Assembly: GCF_002573715.1 (NCBI RefSeq)
Contig: NZ_PDHM01000028.1
Location: 476,321-540,320, forward strand
Reading direction: 5' to 3'
DNA: 64,000 nt
From: Paenibacillus sp. EZ-K15
GTDB taxonomy: Bacteria; Bacillota; Bacilli; Paenibacillales; Paenibacillaceae
Translations under genes and position numbers: made by a program
Shown: positions 16,885 to 26,372 of the stretch, piece after piece
Layout: the number at the start of each line of letters is the position of its first letter
How positions within the stretch are numbered: the stretch's first letter is position 1
The notes under the pieces: model-generated
Told to the model about the DNA's origin: nothing
Databases searched by the model: none
What the model saw: the letters and a program-made list of their open reading frames with translations, nothing else

Positions 16885-17319
16885 TTATGATGCCCCGTGG
16901 GACTCCATCGTCTCCTTGGAGACAAACCGTTCACAATACTCAATGATAAGGCTTCTGCGTACAATGCCGATAAAGCGGTTCATATCGTCCACCACAGGCA
17001 CAAAGTTCTGCACCTTGGCCAGATTAATCAGATCCTCCATCCGGGCGTCAATCGACACCGGTTTAATATCCATACGAAAAGGAACATCCTTCAATAAAAA
17101 TTTCGAAGCATTCTCAAAAGTGATTTTGCCATCCGAATTTTTCATATGCCACAACAGATCACCTTCCGTTACAGTCCCTGCGTACTGTCCGTTCTTATCC
17201 AGTACGGGCACAGCCGTGTATCGGTGAAACTCCATCCGTTCCAGCGTCTGCCTGAGCGTAGAATCCAGTGTTAAACAGATCACTTCCTGCTTCGGTAATA
17301 GAAAAAAAGCGATATTCAT
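16885..17319 (-). CDS. CBS-pair domain protein
   Basis: A 144-residue protein made of two CBS motifs: about residues 14-62 (ERMEFHRYTAVPVLDKNGQYAGTVTEGD) and about 83-135 (VQNFVPVVDDMNRFIGIVRRS). CBS pairs bind adenine nucleotides. The size and layout resemble the Bacillus proteins YkuL (DarB/CbpB), which bind c-di-AMP, and it lies near gdpP, but the sequence identity cannot be judged here. AAGGAGG lies 10 bases before the start. It stands alone, with its own intergenic regions on both sides. Confidence 0.85.
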   Translation of the reverse strand: MNIAFFLLPKQEVICLTLDSTLRQTLERMEFHRYTAVPVLDKNGQYAGTVTEGDLLWHMKNSDGKITFENASKFLLKDVPFRMDIKPVSIDARMEDLINLAKVQNFVPVVDDMNRFIGIVRRSLIIEYCERFVSKETMESHGAS

Positions 17320-17468
17320 AATGCATTATCCTCCTTATGACTCCAACTTCTGAAGTCATGTTAAGTAACCTTCCTGATTTAAAGCCTAGGTATGCAGGTT
17401 ACTCCTTCCCCTATCCATACTCATACATACGTTAACTTCGTCGTTCTGATTCCTTGTATAGGGCACAA

Positions 17469-17494
17469 AATCAGCAGCCATCCGACTGCTGATT
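17469..17494 (-). terminator. Terminator of the LCP gene
   Basis: AATCAGCAG (17469-17477) pairs with CTGCTGATT (17486-17494); on the minus strand it continues with TTTG. It lies 50 bases past the LCP stop. Confidence 0.7.
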
Positions 17495-17543
17495 GAGATG
17501 AAGCAACGTACTATGACATTCATCCGGGTATACCGGTGTATAT

Positions 17544-18530
17544 TTATTTCAACTTTTGCTTCTCTGCATCTTTGGGCTGCAGCAGCTGGTCAGCCGGTGT
17601 ATCCGGATTCATCCAGTTGTCAATTAAATCCCGAGCTTCCTGCACATCATCCATGTCGGGCTCGTTGTAATAGACGCCGCCAATTTTCATGCCTTCCCCC
17701 ATGATTGTAAAGCTGGTCATATCCACTTTGCCCCCGGTCAGCATCTGCTTCGCCAGGTCAATAATGAATTTAGGCTGCATATCGGTCTGGAAATTATCTC
17801 CCATGATCTCAATAAGTTCAGGCACCTTGCCGATCTGATCAAGCTTCATCACCCGCTTGGCCGCTACGTCCAAAAACACTTGTTGTCTCTTCGCACGATT
17901 AAAGTCGCTATCTTCCCGATATCGGACATAATTCAAAGCTTCCTCGCCGTTATAAATCGGTTTGTTGGCTTCAATCGTGAATTTCTCATGGTCTCTGCCT
18001 TTATTGACGATATCCTTGCCGATCGGCAGCTCCACGCCCCCGATGGCATCAACAACATTCTTCAAGCCCTTAAAATTAATGGAAGCATAATAATTAAGTT
18101 CTTCCTCGAAAAATGCCTCCATCGTATCTTTGGCCATTTGATGTCCGCCAAATGCAAACGCGTGGTTAATCTTGTCTTTCTTGTCCTTACCGATAATATC
18201 GACATACGTGTCCCTTGGAACCGATATTAAGAGCACTTTGGACTCCATGGGACGTACAACCGCATAGATCAACGTATCCGAACGCGCAGGTTCATCCTCC
18301 CGCTGGTCACTCCCAAGCAGCATAACGGAGAACGGTTCGCTCTGGAGTACTACAGGTTCAGGGGTCTTGTCGCTCTGGAGCGGTTTATACGATTTCTGCA
18401 ATGATTCCTCTACATCTTTTGCCATAAACAGATCAAATGCTACAACCGCAAGCTGCGTTCTGAACAGAAACGCGGTGGAGCCCAGCAGTATGACCAAAGC
18501 GAGAGTAATATATATTGATTTCCTCTTCAT
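17544..18530 (-). CDS. LytR-CpsA-Psr (LCP) family wall-polymer ligase
   Basis: A 328-residue membrane protein with one N-terminal helix (about 6-27) and an extracellular LCP domain. Typical motifs are LLGSDQRE, ARSDTLI, ISVPRDTYV, INHAFAFGG and ALNYVRYREDSDFNRAKRQQ, including the conserved Asp and Arg residues that hold the polyprenyl-phosphate substrate. LCP enzymes attach teichoic acid or other anionic polymers to peptidoglycan. AAGGA precedes the ATG. It is a single gene between two terminators. Which LCP paralogue (TagT, TagU or TagV-like) cannot be told. Confidence 0.9.
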   Translation of the reverse strand: MKRKSIYITLALVILLGSTAFLFRTQLAVVAFDLFMAKDVEESLQKSYKPLQSDKTPEPVVLQSEPFSVMLLGSDQREDEPARSDTLIYAVVRPMESKVLLISVPRDTYVDIIGKDKKDKINHAFAFGGHQMAKDTMEAFFEEELNYYASINFKGLKNVVDAIGGVELPIGKDIVNKGRDHEKFTIEANKPIYNGEEALNYVRYREDSDFNRAKRQQVFLDVAAKRVMKLDQIGKVPELIEIMGDNFQTDMQPKFIIDLAKQMLTGGKVDMTSFTIMGEGMKIGGVYYNEPDMDDVQEARDLIDNWMNPDTPADQLLQPKDAEKQKLK

Positions 18531-18636
18531 GAGTTCGATTCCTTCTTTATTATAAAATAATTTAATGGATAAGTCAGATCGTTAAAGGTCCTTGCTTGCA
18601 CCCCAAGCTACTTGGCTCACCCTCCTCTCCTTATTA

Positions 18637-18655
18637 AACGGGAACTCTTCCCGTT
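18637..18655 (-). terminator. Possible terminator of the carboxypeptidase gene
   Basis: AACGGGAA (18637-18644) pairs with TTCCCGTT (18648-18655) around a 3-base loop. The following minus-strand sequence (TAATAAGG) is a poor U-tract. Confidence 0.4.
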
Positions 18656-18772
18656 GACTCACTTCATATCAGTAGGCCAGTTTCAACACATCATCTATTG
18701 TAAACCAGATTATTGTCAAATGTGAACCCTTCACGGGCAGTTCTATAAATCTACCAAATCTTCAACGATCCG

Positions 18773-19744
18773 CTAAACGGGTCTCTTATCATACGTAAGA
18801 GCAGCTGTGACTCCTGAATATTGAAACCAGTCATCCAGTCGCTCTCTCCATGTTAACGTTTTAGCAAATCCGTAGTCAAACAGCTTGCGTGTCTCTTCGA
18901 ATCTTGCTTCTTTAGACTCGGTACCCATGACAACGGCAACAAGCCGACTGCCTTGTTTCTCCGCGGTGCCCGTGAAGCAGTATCCTGCATTGACCGTGTA
19001 CCCTGTTTTTAAGCCGTCCGTGCCTTCATAGGAATAAGGGCCTCCTACCGATGGCAGCATCCAATTGGTGTTGCTTAAATATAAATTGCGTCCACTGATC
19101 TTGGTTTGGGTCTTGCTGGAGGTGCTAAGAATATCCGGGTGGCTGCGAATCAAATGCGCTGCCAGTTTGGCCGTATCCTCTGCGGTCATCACTGTTTCTC
19201 CATCCAATGGCCAGGCTTGATCGCTGCCTGTGTCTCGCTCGACTCCTGACGCGTTCACGAATCGTGTCGCGCTGGATAAACCAATCTCTTTTGCTTTGGC
19301 ATTCATTTTTCGGACAAACGCTTCCTCAGAGCCCGCAAAATGCTCGGCAAGTGCTACGGCGGCATCATTCGCCGAATAAACCGTTATGCTCTGGAACAAT
19401 TCGCGCACCGTCAGAATTTCACCCGATTTCAGGGCAATCTTAACTCCTCTGACGTCCGTTGCGAGATCGCTTATTTTGACTTCATCGTCCCAGGATCTGT
19501 TCCCGGTTTTGATATCATCAAGAATAACCAACTCGGTCATCAACTTGGACATGCTTGCAGGCGGTAAAGGTACATCGCCATTTTTGCTGAGCAAAATACG
19601 CCCGGTATTTAAATCCATCAAGACAACCGCTCGCGCGTCCACCTTCGGTTTAAACCCCGCTCGTTCTATATTTCCTATGACAACCGCCCCAATCGGGACG
19701 ATAATTAACAACATCATGACGAACCAAAGCCACCGTTTTCTCAT
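18773..19744 (-). CDS. D-alanyl-D-alanine carboxypeptidase (penicillin-binding, S11 family)
   Basis: A 323-residue serine peptidase. An N-terminal membrane helix (about 5-24) is followed by the penicillin-binding motifs S64-M-S-K67, S124-A-N126 and K246-T-G248. It trims the terminal D-Ala from peptidoglycan stem peptides outside the membrane. It ends soon after the catalytic domain, so it lacks the C-terminal domain of PBP5/DacA, and it may be held by the N-terminal helix. GGAGG precedes the ATG at good spacing. The neighbouring LCP gene is also a wall gene, but terminators suggest separate transcripts. Confidence 0.9.
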   Translation of the reverse strand: MRKRWLWFVMMLLIIVPIGAVVIGNIERAGFKPKVDARAVVLMDLNTGRILLSKNGDVPLPPASMSKLMTELVILDDIKTGNRSWDDEVKISDLATDVRGVKIALKSGEILTVRELFQSITVYSANDAAVALAEHFAGSEEAFVRKMNAKAKEIGLSSATRFVNASGVERDTGSDQAWPLDGETVMTAEDTAKLAAHLIRSHPDILSTSSKTQTKISGRNLYLSNTNWMLPSVGGPYSYEGTDGLKTGYTVNAGYCFTGTAEKQGSRLVAVVMGTESKEARFEETRKLFDYGFAKTLTWRERLDDWFQYSGVTAALTYDKRPV

Positions 19745-19855
19745 AGAATTAGCCCTCCATAGTTATAGACGGTTGAAAGGCTCTTTTGGTCTGCTTTTTT
19801 TCAGAAATTTTATTTAGAAATTTTTGTAAATGCAGTTGATTAGTCACTCGAAAAT

Positions 19856-19900
19856 AAAAGAGAGACCCCCTTCCGTCCGCAGACGGAGGAAGTCCCCCTA
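19856..19900 (-). terminator. Terminator of the opp operon
   Basis: On the minus strand GACTTCCTCCGTC and GACGGAAGGGGGTC form a stem with small imperfections, followed by TCTCTTTTATTTTC. It lies 67 bases past oppF. Confidence 0.75.
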
Positions 19901-19966
19901 TGAATCTGTTTATTTTCTAATACATGTTCTAATTGCTGTCAGAAAACTTAAATGTGAAGGGTCATA

Positions 19967-20932
19967 TTAAGCGTAGTGACAAGCAACGAAGTGATTGTTC
20001 CCCATATCGCGATACTCTGGAATCTCCTGCTTGCATAGTTCTGAAGCCAGTGGACAACGAGTATGGAACTTGCAGCCTGATGGCGGATTCGCAGGGCTCG
20101 GAATGTCGCCTTGCAATACAATCCGCTCGCGCTTCAGCGTTGGATCCGGTACCGGAACTGCCGACAACAATGCCTTCGTATAAGGGTGCAGAGGATTGCG
20201 GAACAGCTCTTCCTTGCTAGCCATTTCTACCATCGATCCCAGATACATTACCCCAATTCGGTTGCACAGATGCTCTACAACACTGAGATCATGAGAAATG
20301 AACAAGTAGGTCAACTGTTTCTCGCGCTGCAAGTCACTAAGCAAGTTGATGATTTGCGCTTGAATCGATACGTCCAGTGCAGATACCGGCTCATCCGCTA
20401 CGATAAAGTCTGGATTCAGAATCAACGCGCGGGCAATCCCGATCCGTTGACGCTGTCCACCGGAGAATTCATGCGGATAACGATCATAGTGATAAGCGGC
20501 AAGACCGCAAATCTCAAGTGTTTCGATAACGCGGTCTTTAAGTTCCCGACGGTTAACTAAGCCATGGTCAATGAGTGCTTCGCCGATCGCTTCGCCAACC
20601 TTGATTCTTGGGTTCAGAGAGCTGAATGGATCCTGGAACACGATCTGCATCTTCGGACGGAGTGCACGCATTTTCTCTTTGGACAATGTATGGATATCTT
20701 GACCATTAAAGATAACTTTACCTTCCGTTTTCTCCAACAAACGGAGAATGGTTCGGCCAATGGTGCTTTTGCCGCAGCCGGATTCACCTACAAGCCCAAA
20801 AGATTCCCCTTTGTTGATGGTAAAGCTGACTCCGTCAACTGCTCTTACATTGCCCACCGTCCGCTGCAATATGCCGCCGGTGATGGGAAAGTATTTCTTC
20901 AAACCATCAATTTCGATCAATGCTTGACTCAT
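19967..20932 (-). CDS. oppF: Oligopeptide ABC transporter ATPase OppF
   Basis: A 321-residue ATPase with Walker A GESGCGKST, Q-loop QIVFQDPFSSLNPR, signature FSGGQRQRIGIARAL, Walker B FIVADEPVSALD and the C-terminal oligopeptide-transporter extension with cysteines (about 289-315, CKFHTRCPLASELC) typical of OppD/F proteins. The start overlaps the oppD stop by one base. It works with OppD to power peptide import by OppBC. Dpp versus Opp substrate preference cannot be read from the sequence. Confidence 0.92.
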   Translation of the reverse strand: MSQALIEIDGLKKYFPITGGILQRTVGNVRAVDGVSFTINKGESFGLVGESGCGKSTIGRTILRLLEKTEGKVIFNGQDIHTLSKEKMRALRPKMQIVFQDPFSSLNPRIKVGEAIGEALIDHGLVNRRELKDRVIETLEICGLAAYHYDRYPHEFSGGQRQRIGIARALILNPDFIVADEPVSALDVSIQAQIINLLSDLQREKQLTYLFISHDLSVVEHLCNRIGVMYLGSMVEMASKEELFRNPLHPYTKALLSAVPVPDPTLKRERIVLQGDIPSPANPPSGCKFHTRCPLASELCKQEIPEYRDMGNNHFVACHYA

Positions 20933-21906
20933 TACGCTTTCCCCTCCTCTTCATACAACCAGCAAGCGACCTTATGGCCGTTAGGATCCGTACCGAGCGG
21001 AGGTGTCTTCTCTCTACAAATCTGCATGCATGATTCACAGCGATCATGGAAATGACAGTTATCTCCAAGATCTACCGGATTGGGTACTTGTCCCGGAATC
21101 GAATACAGACGTTCTTGGGTCTGGTTAATGATGGGCTTAGCTTTCAAAAGCCCTTTGGTATATGGATGCTTCGGCTGCTTGAAGAGCTCAATTACCGGAG
21201 CTTCTTCAATGACTTTTCCTGCATACATAACAACAACGTAATCAGCCATTTCGGCTACGACACCCAGGTCATGCGTAATCAGCATAATGGATGTATTCAT
21301 TTTCCCTTTGATGTCGCGCATCAGATCCAAAATCTGGGCCTGGATCGTAACGTCCAGCGCAGTTGTTGGCTCATCTGCAATTAGGAGTTTGGGATTACAG
21401 CTAAGTGCAATCGCGATCATAATCCGCTGGCGCATACCACCGCTGAGCTCATGCGGATAGGAGTCGAAAATCTTCTCCGCACGCGGTATTCCTACCAGAT
21501 TGATGAGTTCGATGGCACGTTGTTTAGCCTCTTTACGGTTTACGAGCTGGTGTAACACAATTGGCTCTACAATCTGCTCCCCGATCGTTAATACCGGGTT
21601 CAGTGAGGTCATTGGCTCCTGGAAGATCATGGCGATATCGTTGCCGCGAATCAAGCTCATCTCGCGCTTGCTCATCTTCAGCAGGTCCTTGCCTTCATAC
21701 AGAATTTCTCCTCCTACTGGAGGTGTATCGATTAAACGCATAAGAGACATGGCTGTTACGCTTTTACCACAGCCCGACTCGCCCACCACGCACAGTGTTT
21801 CACCTTCACGGATTTTGAAGCTGACATCGTCGACGGCTTTTACAGTACCTGCGGAGGTTTGAAAATGCGTTTTTAAATTGCGGAATTCAACTAATTCTTT
21901 TGCCAT
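20932..21906 (-). CDS. oppD: Oligopeptide ABC transporter ATPase OppD
   Basis: A 324-residue ATPase with Walker A GESGCGKSV, signature LSGGMRQRIMIAIAL, Walker B LLIADEPTTALD, and the C-terminal extension with the cysteine cluster (NCHFHDRCESCMQIC). It forms a heterodimer with OppF on the inner face of OppBC. The oppC stop is 11 bases upstream of its start. Confidence 0.92.
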   Translation of the reverse strand: MAKELVEFRNLKTHFQTSAGTVKAVDDVSFKIREGETLCVVGESGCGKSVTAMSLMRLIDTPPVGGEILYEGKDLLKMSKREMSLIRGNDIAMIFQEPMTSLNPVLTIGEQIVEPIVLHQLVNRKEAKQRAIELINLVGIPRAEKIFDSYPHELSGGMRQRIMIAIALSCNPKLLIADEPTTALDVTIQAQILDLMRDIKGKMNTSIMLITHDLGVVAEMADYVVVMYAGKVIEEAPVIELFKQPKHPYTKGLLKAKPIINQTQERLYSIPGQVPNPVDLGDNCHFHDRCESCMQICREKTPPLGTDPNGHKVACWLYEEEGKA

Positions 21907-21917
21907 ATTCGCATCTC

Positions 21918-22841
21918 CTACTTCTTCATTTTCGGGTCAAGTGCGTCGCGAAGCCCGTCACCGATCAAGTTAATCGCAACAACGGTCACAAGAATACACA
22001 TGCCTGGCGGTATCCATAACCATGGTCGCTTGCGGAAGTCGATGAGATTGTTGGCGGCAGAAATCATATTTCCCCAGGATGGTGTTGGCGGAACAACCCC
22101 GACTCCTAGGAAACTCAATGCCGATTCAAACAGGATAGCTCCCGCTACACCAAGCGTTGCAGATACAATTATGATTGGAATCGTATTAGGAAGCAGATGG
22201 CGGAAGATTTTTCGGCGATCCTTAAGTCCCAAGGCTTCCGTTGCTTGCATAAATTCCTGTTCACGGAGCCCCAATATTTGACCACGTACGAGACGGGAAA
22301 TACTGCTCCAACCCAATATACCAATGATAAGCATCAAGAAATAGATGCGTTTGGAAGGATCTACCTTCAAATCAGACAATACCGCACCCAAGATGATGAG
22401 GATTGGGAGCGTAGGCAATGCCATAAAGATGTCGGCCATACGCATAATCAGCGTATCTACCCATTTACGGTAAAACCCTGCCAAAGCTCCAAGGGTAGAA
22501 CCGATAATAATGGAAATACCTGTCGCTACCAGTCCAACTGTGAGGGAAATCCTGCCTGCAAGCATCATGCGCAGGAGAATATCGCGCCCCAGTTTATCGG
22601 TTCCTAACCAATACTTCGAGCTTGGAGGCAAATTCTTATCAGCCACACTGTAATCAAATAGGGAATATGGTGAAAAGACCGGGCCAATAAAGCACAGCAA
22701 AAACATAAATACAATTATGAAAAGTCCGATGACAGCAAGACGGTTTCTGGAAAAACGGCGAATGGCCATTCTCCATGGAGAATCCGGCTGCTTTTTCGGT
22801 ACTGATAGATTCGTTTTTAATGGTGCAGCCTCTGCGGACAA
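21918..22841 (-). CDS. oppC: Oligopeptide ABC transporter permease OppC
   Basis: A 307-residue inner-membrane permease with a long cytoplasmic N-terminus, a first helix (about 35-57) and five more, with the EAA loop (EQEFMQATEALGLKDRRKIFRHLLPN) that contacts the ATPases. An OppC_N motif (RFSRNRLAVIGLFIIVFM) is present. It forms the channel with OppB. Confidence 0.92.
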   Translation of the reverse strand: MSAEAAPLKTNLSVPKKQPDSPWRMAIRRFSRNRLAVIGLFIIVFMFLLCFIGPVFSPYSLFDYSVADKNLPPSSKYWLGTDKLGRDILLRMMLAGRISLTVGLVATGISIIIGSTLGALAGFYRKWVDTLIMRMADIFMALPTLPILIILGAVLSDLKVDPSKRIYFLMLIIGILGWSSISRLVRGQILGLREQEFMQATEALGLKDRRKIFRHLLPNTIPIIIVSATLGVAGAILFESALSFLGVGVVPPTPSWGNMISAANNLIDFRKRPWLWIPPGMCILVTVVAINLIGDGLRDALDPKMKK

Positions 22842-22853
22842 ATGAATCTCCTC

Positions 22854-23816
22854 CTACTTTAAGCGAATTCTTGGGTCAGCGGCGCCATACAGGACATCTG
22901 ATAACAAGTTACCTAGCAATGTCAATACGGAAATAAATATCGTGAAGCCGAGCATAAACGGATAATCCCGCATATTGATCGATTCCAGATATACCTGGCC
23001 AACCCCAGGCCAAATGAATATCTTTTCCAAAATGATGGCTCCACCAAATAAGCCTGGCAACTCGAAGCCCATCAAAGTGATCGCAGGAAGCATTGCATTA
23101 CGCAAAGCATGCTTGAAAATAACCGTACGTTCCTTCAATCCCTTTGCACGGGCTGTGCGAATGTAATCCTGACGGATAACTTCCAGCATGCTTGTACGGA
23201 AATACCGCGTCAAGCTGCCTGTGCTTAGCATTGTAAGTACAGTCACTGGCAAGAACATATGCCATGCGATGTCAATCAGTTGCTGCCATGTGTTTCCATT
23301 CAAACCTGAAGTTTTCATACCACCAACCGGAAACCATCCTAAATCCAAGGCAAAAATCTTAATGAGAAGGAGTCCGATAAAGAAAGAAGGCAGTGACATA
23401 CACAAAAAGATGAATAAGGTTACGATCTTATCAAACAATGAATACTGAAATTTAGCTGAGAATACCCCAGCAAAGATAGCGATTATCCAGCTTAATATCA
23501 ACGAAAAAATAGCAATAAAAACAGAGTTCCATACATAGTTACCCATAACGGTGGTAACCGGTTGTTTGTGCTGAAGGGAATCTCCGAGATTGCCCTTTAA
23601 CATATTGCCAGCCCATGTAAAGTAACGCTCTACCGGCGGCTTATCCAAACCATAAATTTCCCGAAGCTGAGCTGCTTTCTCAGCAGTCATCGTCGGGTTA
23701 TCCATTGCAGTGATATAATCACCTGGCACCATTGCTGATATTGCAAATATGAGAATCGAGATCCCGATCATTGTCGGGATAATCTGCAGCAGCCTCCGGA
23801 TAATGTACTGCTTCAT
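22854..23816 (-). CDS. oppB: Oligopeptide ABC transporter permease OppB
   Basis: A 320-residue permease with six hydrophobic helices. It starts MKQYIIRRLLQIIPTMIGIS, typical of DppB/OppB, and carries the EAA loop RQDYIRTARAKGLKERTVIFKHALRN. The 12-base gap to oppC indicates co-translation. It forms the heterodimeric channel with OppC. Confidence 0.92.
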   Translation of the reverse strand: MKQYIIRRLLQIIPTMIGISILIFAISAMVPGDYITAMDNPTMTAEKAAQLREIYGLDKPPVERYFTWAGNMLKGNLGDSLQHKQPVTTVMGNYVWNSVFIAIFSLILSWIIAIFAGVFSAKFQYSLFDKIVTLFIFLCMSLPSFFIGLLLIKIFALDLGWFPVGGMKTSGLNGNTWQQLIDIAWHMFLPVTVLTMLSTGSLTRYFRTSMLEVIRQDYIRTARAKGLKERTVIFKHALRNAMLPAITLMGFELPGLFGGAIILEKIFIWPGVGQVYLESINMRDYPFMLGFTIFISVLTLLGNLLSDVLYGAADPRIRLK

Positions 23817-23882
23817 AATATTCCTCCCGGCTTATAAGTGGATATGCCCAGCTCTTGCGAGCTGAGCATATGTTTCCTGCTG

Positions 23883-25646
23883 TTATTGTTCAAGTTCGAC
23901 TTTGTAAAGATCAAGTACGAAGTCTTTATATGGAGTAATTTCCATACCATTAACTCGGCTGTTGATACCCCACATATCACGTCTTTGGTAAATCGGGAGA
24001 TCCGGAACGTCTTGATTCAGTACTTGATATGCTTCTGCATATGCTGCTTTACGCTCTTCAAGATCGAAGGCTTTCAGACCTTTATCCATTGCTGCATCAT
24101 AAGCAGGATTGGAGTATCCGATATCATTTTGCTGTCCATCCGTACGGTATACAGTGGATTCTGGATCTGGAGTCAAGCCCCATGCAGCAAAGAACATTTC
24201 GAAATCGCCTTTATCCTTCTTATCCATGATCGCATTGAAATCTAATGTTTCTGCAACGATCTTAATGCCAAGCTCTTGGTAGTTCTGATTCATTACCGGA
24301 ATCAAAGCATCTACAACCGGGTTATCAGCTGTTGCAGAGAAGTGAAGCTCAAATTTCTTACCGTCTTTTTCACGGATGCCATCAGCACCTGGAACCCAGC
24401 CTGCTTCATCAAGAAGCTGCTTCGCTTTCTCGATGTCGAAATCATGTGTGTCGATACCTTCAGTAGTATATGCCCATGATACATTCGATTGTGGAATGTT
24501 GATTACGTTAGCATAAGGACCATAGATAATTTCAACGATTTCTGCACGGTTCAAACCGTATAATAATGCTTGACGAACTTTCGGATCTTGGAACTTAGGA
24601 TTTTTATGGTTCATGGCAACGTAACCGTACCCATTGGTTGGGAAGATGTTGATATCCAAGAAGCCCATGGATTTCAACTCTTCTACGGTATCTTCGTTAA
24701 CGGTAACCATATCCATATCGATTTCACCGGATTGGAACATGGCCAATTTAGTTTCATCAGTAGTTGTTTTGTAAATTACGTTTTTGATTTTCGGAGCCCC
24801 CAGGAAGTAGTTCGGGTTAGCTTCCAATACAACCTCTTGACCAGGAGCGAAGCTCTTCAGTACATACTGACCGCTACCGATTGGTTTAGTATGCAGGTTC
24901 TTCATGTACTCCAGGTTGCCTTGTTTGTAATCTTTACCGTAGTATGCTTCTGGTACGAAAGAAATGTCTCCTAGAGAATCTTTCGTCATAGCGTTTGCTT
25001 CAGTTACTTCGATCTCAATGGTGTGGTCATCGATAACTTTAACACCAGAGATGTCAGTTGCTTTACCATCATGATACTCTTGACCACCTTTTACATGTGT
25101 CGAGAAAATATCAGATTGACCGTCATAGCTAGAATCATGAAGAACTTTCATAGCAAATGCATAATCTTTTACTGTTACAGGTGTGCCATCAGAGTAAGTT
25201 ACACCTTGTTTCAATTTAAATGTGTATTTTAATTTATCCTCGGAAACTTCAACGCTTTCTGCCAAACGGTTCGAATACGTTCCATCACCGTTCAGCGTGA
25301 AGAAAGAATCGAAAATTGCTTCTACAACATATTTGTCATATGCTGTTTGCCAGAAGAAAGGGTTGAAAACACCTTTTGGTGAAGTCATACCAACGATCAG
25401 CGTATCTTTACGATTTTTAGCAGCTGAAGGATTTAAAGATGGGTCCTCAGCCTCGAAATAACCTTGGCTTTCATCTCCAGTTTCAGCAGGCGGTTCTGTA
25501 GTATCTTTGTCGCCTTCAGCTGGTGGTGTTTGCTCCGTTTGCTCCCCTTGACTTGGCTGTTCTGCTGTTCCTCCGCCTCCACATGCTGCCAATACCGTCA
25601 TGGCCAAAAGCATGATGGCAAGCAGGAGTGACATTCTTTTCTTCAT
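23883..25646 (-). CDS. oppA: Peptide ABC transporter substrate-binding lipoprotein (OppA-like)
   Basis: A 587-residue SBP_bac_5 lipoprotein. The signal peptide ends in a lipobox with C22 (VLAACGGGG), followed by a Glu/Thr/Pro-rich linker (about 25-60) and the binding domain, with YTFKLKQGVTYSDGTPVT and PKFQDPKVRQALLYGLNRAEIVEIIYG recognisable. It delivers extracellular peptides to OppBC. It is the first gene of the operon; 66 bases separate it from oppB. Such transporters feed peptides and can affect sporulation signalling in related species; that is family knowledge. Confidence 0.93.
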   Translation of the reverse strand: MKKRMSLLLAIMLLAMTVLAACGGGGTAEQPSQGEQTEQTPPAEGDKDTTEPPAETGDESQGYFEAEDPSLNPSAAKNRKDTLIVGMTSPKGVFNPFFWQTAYDKYVVEAIFDSFFTLNGDGTYSNRLAESVEVSEDKLKYTFKLKQGVTYSDGTPVTVKDYAFAMKVLHDSSYDGQSDIFSTHVKGGQEYHDGKATDISGVKVIDDHTIEIEVTEANAMTKDSLGDISFVPEAYYGKDYKQGNLEYMKNLHTKPIGSGQYVLKSFAPGQEVVLEANPNYFLGAPKIKNVIYKTTTDETKLAMFQSGEIDMDMVTVNEDTVEELKSMGFLDINIFPTNGYGYVAMNHKNPKFQDPKVRQALLYGLNRAEIVEIIYGPYANVINIPQSNVSWAYTTEGIDTHDFDIEKAKQLLDEAGWVPGADGIREKDGKKFELHFSATADNPVVDALIPVMNQNYQELGIKIVAETLDFNAIMDKKDKGDFEMFFAAWGLTPDPESTVYRTDGQQNDIGYSNPAYDAAMDKGLKAFDLEERKAAYAEAYQVLNQDVPDLPIYQRRDMWGINSRVNGMEITPYKDFVLDLYKVELEQ

Positions 25647-25854
25647 GCGAATCCTCCTCTTAAAAAATGTTGTTGCATATAAATTATCAGGACGAATATT
25701 GAAATCATCCTTAAATAATTTCGAACAGAATTCTTAGTTCTCTAGGATGTCATTGCATGATGTGAAATAAATTGAAAGTTTTACAGAAAATATACCATTG
25801 GTCAATTAGTGCCAAAGTCTCTAGCAAAATCTTCTTGCCTATAAAATTAATGTT

Positions 25855-25883
25855 ATGATACGTGTAAATTTAGGTAACGTCAA
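25855..25883 (-). promoter_or_regulatory. Probable sigma-A promoter of the opp operon
   Basis: On the minus strand TTGACG (25878-25883) and TATCAT (25855-25860) are 17 bases apart. Transcription would start near 25848, giving a leader of about 200 bases. The stretch 25884-26287 is AT-rich with no gene, repeat or site that I can support. Confidence 0.6.
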
Positions 25884-26287
25884 TTACTTTTTTTCGTTTT
25901 TCTCAAAAATCATGTTTTTATCGTCATTTTTGAGGTTAATAATTAAGTTTATCTCCGTTGTATATCCTTAGTTTACTGAAAATGTATGTAATATCAAGAT
26001 TTATTTACAATTTATAACTATAATCGCTTGTGGTTTTGTGGATATGGCGTAATGTTTTATCACATGAAATTCAGAATATCATCTAAATATTTATCCTTGA
26101 GGTCTACCAGGTCATGTATACGTTATATTATTTGACGTAAATTTAGTTAGTCCGGCTTGATTATAACTAGAAACCATTTTTATGTAATATATTATCCTTA
26201 CGATATGCTTCAATTCGTTATTAGATGACGTGTATTTATGGTTCTGCTTTTTCATAGTTTAGCCTCCTACAGCGTTAACGCTTAAAA

Positions 26288-26320
26288 AAAGCAATCCGAG
26301 ACTGTGATCCGGATTGCTTT
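26288..26320 (-). terminator. Terminator of the SRAP gene
   Basis: AAAGCAATCCG (26288-26298) pairs perfectly with CGGATTGCTTT (26310-26320); on the minus strand it is followed by seven T in total. It lies 53 bases past the gene stop. Confidence 0.88.
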
Positions 26321-26372
26321 CACGTTAAATTTCATGTCAGATAAATCAACCTTGCTCTTTCATACTTGCGAA

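Noticed and set aside
25770..25795. CodY-like box upstream of oppA
   Set aside because: About four mismatches from the 15-base consensus; too weak to claim.
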